Positions 63,319 to 64,000 of a DNA stretch of 64,000 nt are shown one piece after another (position 1 is the first letter of the stretch; every line of letters starts with the position of its first letter). The DNA lies in the NCBI GenBank assembly GCA_037953745.1, contig JBAKBP010003226.1, positions 93,780 to 157,779 of the forward strand. The letters are read 5' to 3'. The notes beneath the pieces were generated by a model that was not told the origin of the DNA, ran no database searches, and saw nothing but the letters and a program-made list of their open reading frames with translations. The position numbers and the translations under genes are program-made. The DNA is from Lithodes maja (taxonomy: Eukaryota; Arthropoda; Malacostraca; Decapoda; Lithodidae).

Positions 63319-64000
63319 AGTGTGGCTCCGAAACAAAGACGAGTGGCCAGAAGATAATGTACCAGATGACCCAACGCCACAAGTAACTAGCCAAGTCATT
63401 GGGACCAATGATGAACAGGACACACAGTTATGGAACTGGGAAAAATATGGCAGTTATGAGAAATTAATTCGGGTAGTTGCATGGACTATTCGATACAAGA
63501 ATAATTTGAAGGTAAAAATTAAAGGGACGTCTCCCACAGACTGTACCCTCCTCAGCATTAAGGAACTAAAAGTAGCAGAAAAAATTGTAGCTCAAAGATG
63601 CCAGCAGGAATGTTTCCCAGAGGAATACGAGATGCTGTCTGGTGACAAGGGTACTCTCAATAATTTGATAAACCAATTAAGACTTGTCATGAAAGAAGGT
63701 TTGTATGTGAAGATAGATTGAAGTTAACGGCTCTTCCGGATTCAATGAAATATCCGATGTTACTGCCTTCCAAAAATCCTTTCACTACCATGCTCATCAA
63801 TATGTGCCATCGTGTCTGTTGTCACTATGGAGTCTATCACGTGGTCGCACATATACAGCAAAGGTGGTGGATTCCTAAGATAAGACAAGCTGTAAAACAA
63901 GTGACCAGTAAGTGTATAACCTGTCGTAAAATACAGGGTAATACCTACACGACAGCTAGAGTACTACCTCCGCTGCCAGACATCAGGAATACTCCTAGAG
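63319..64000 (+). pseudogene. BEL element 2 Pol continuing into integrase, cut by window end
   Basis: From 63320 (WLRNKDEWPED) the spacer between RNase H and integrase is open to 63721. After a stop and frameshift the integrase zinc domain reads on (INMCHRVCCHYGVYH, QRWWIPKIRQAV, CITCRK) to the last base. Equivalent to 49140-49860 of BEL element 1. It shows that the third tandem copy is attached to a longer BEL element. Confidence 0.75.

Overview
The window is eukaryotic genomic DNA built almost entirely of transposable elements. I found no convincing single-copy host gene. The element mix (I-like, RTE-like and jockey-group LINEs, Ty3/gypsy elements with integrase ahead of reverse transcriptase, BEL/Pao, a DIRS-like tyrosine-recombinase element, TTAA-target DNA elements, tRNA-headed SINEs, TA and GATA microsatellites) points to an invertebrate, most plausibly an arthropod such as a decapod crustacean. 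That assignment is inference.

Layout. 1-5015: 3' part of an I-like LINE with an intact ORF2 and a (TAA)5 tail. About 5480-13265, minus strand: a decayed two-ORF LINE, split at 6321/9546 by a plus-strand RTE-like LINE (about 6326-9547) that made an 8-bp target duplication. 13750-14000: a tRNA-headed SINE. 14680-16680: a probable LTR carrying a SINE and a GAGA/heat-shock-element/TATA promoter; it precedes a gypsy gag (17453-18553) and a protease-integrase reading frame (18621-20477) with no reverse transcriptase. About 21460-27110: a GC-rich, strongly adenine-poor degenerate DIRS-like element (RT, RNase H, tyrosine recombinase). 27461-27951: a short element with identical 79-bp inverted ends. 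27952-30980: mostly unassigned DNA with small tandem repeats. 30989-31437: an RTE-type remnant containing a perfect 32-bp-arm hairpin.

31516-39834: a gypsy element with both LTRs, deleted inside integrase and reverse transcriptase. A related element lies next to it on the minus strand (39835 to about 43990), holding a SINE and a TTAA-flanked short element. 44226-51612: a BEL/Pao element carrying an SGNH-hydrolase reading frame upstream of gag, a 417-bp RTE-tailed insertion in gag, and a 3' LTR. 51613-53704: AT-rich DNA and long TA microsatellites. 53705-63318: a 1.85-kb segment (non-coding block plus BEL RT/RNase H) repeated three times in tandem. The second and third copies were later hit by one TTAA-target family in opposite orientations; a SINE entered copy 2 and a LINE entered the TTAA element of copy 3. 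63319-64000: the BEL element continues into integrase and leaves the window.

How it fits together. Nesting gives a relative chronology (BEL, then tandem triplication, then TTAA elements, then LINE). Autonomous and dependent elements are paired: the RTE-like LINE and a 417-bp element share a 3' end with a TAGA/GATA tail. Most reading frames carry frameshifts or stops. Exceptions are the I-like ORF2, the minus-strand LINE ORF1, the first gypsy gag and the first BEL RT/RNase H segments, which are still long and open.
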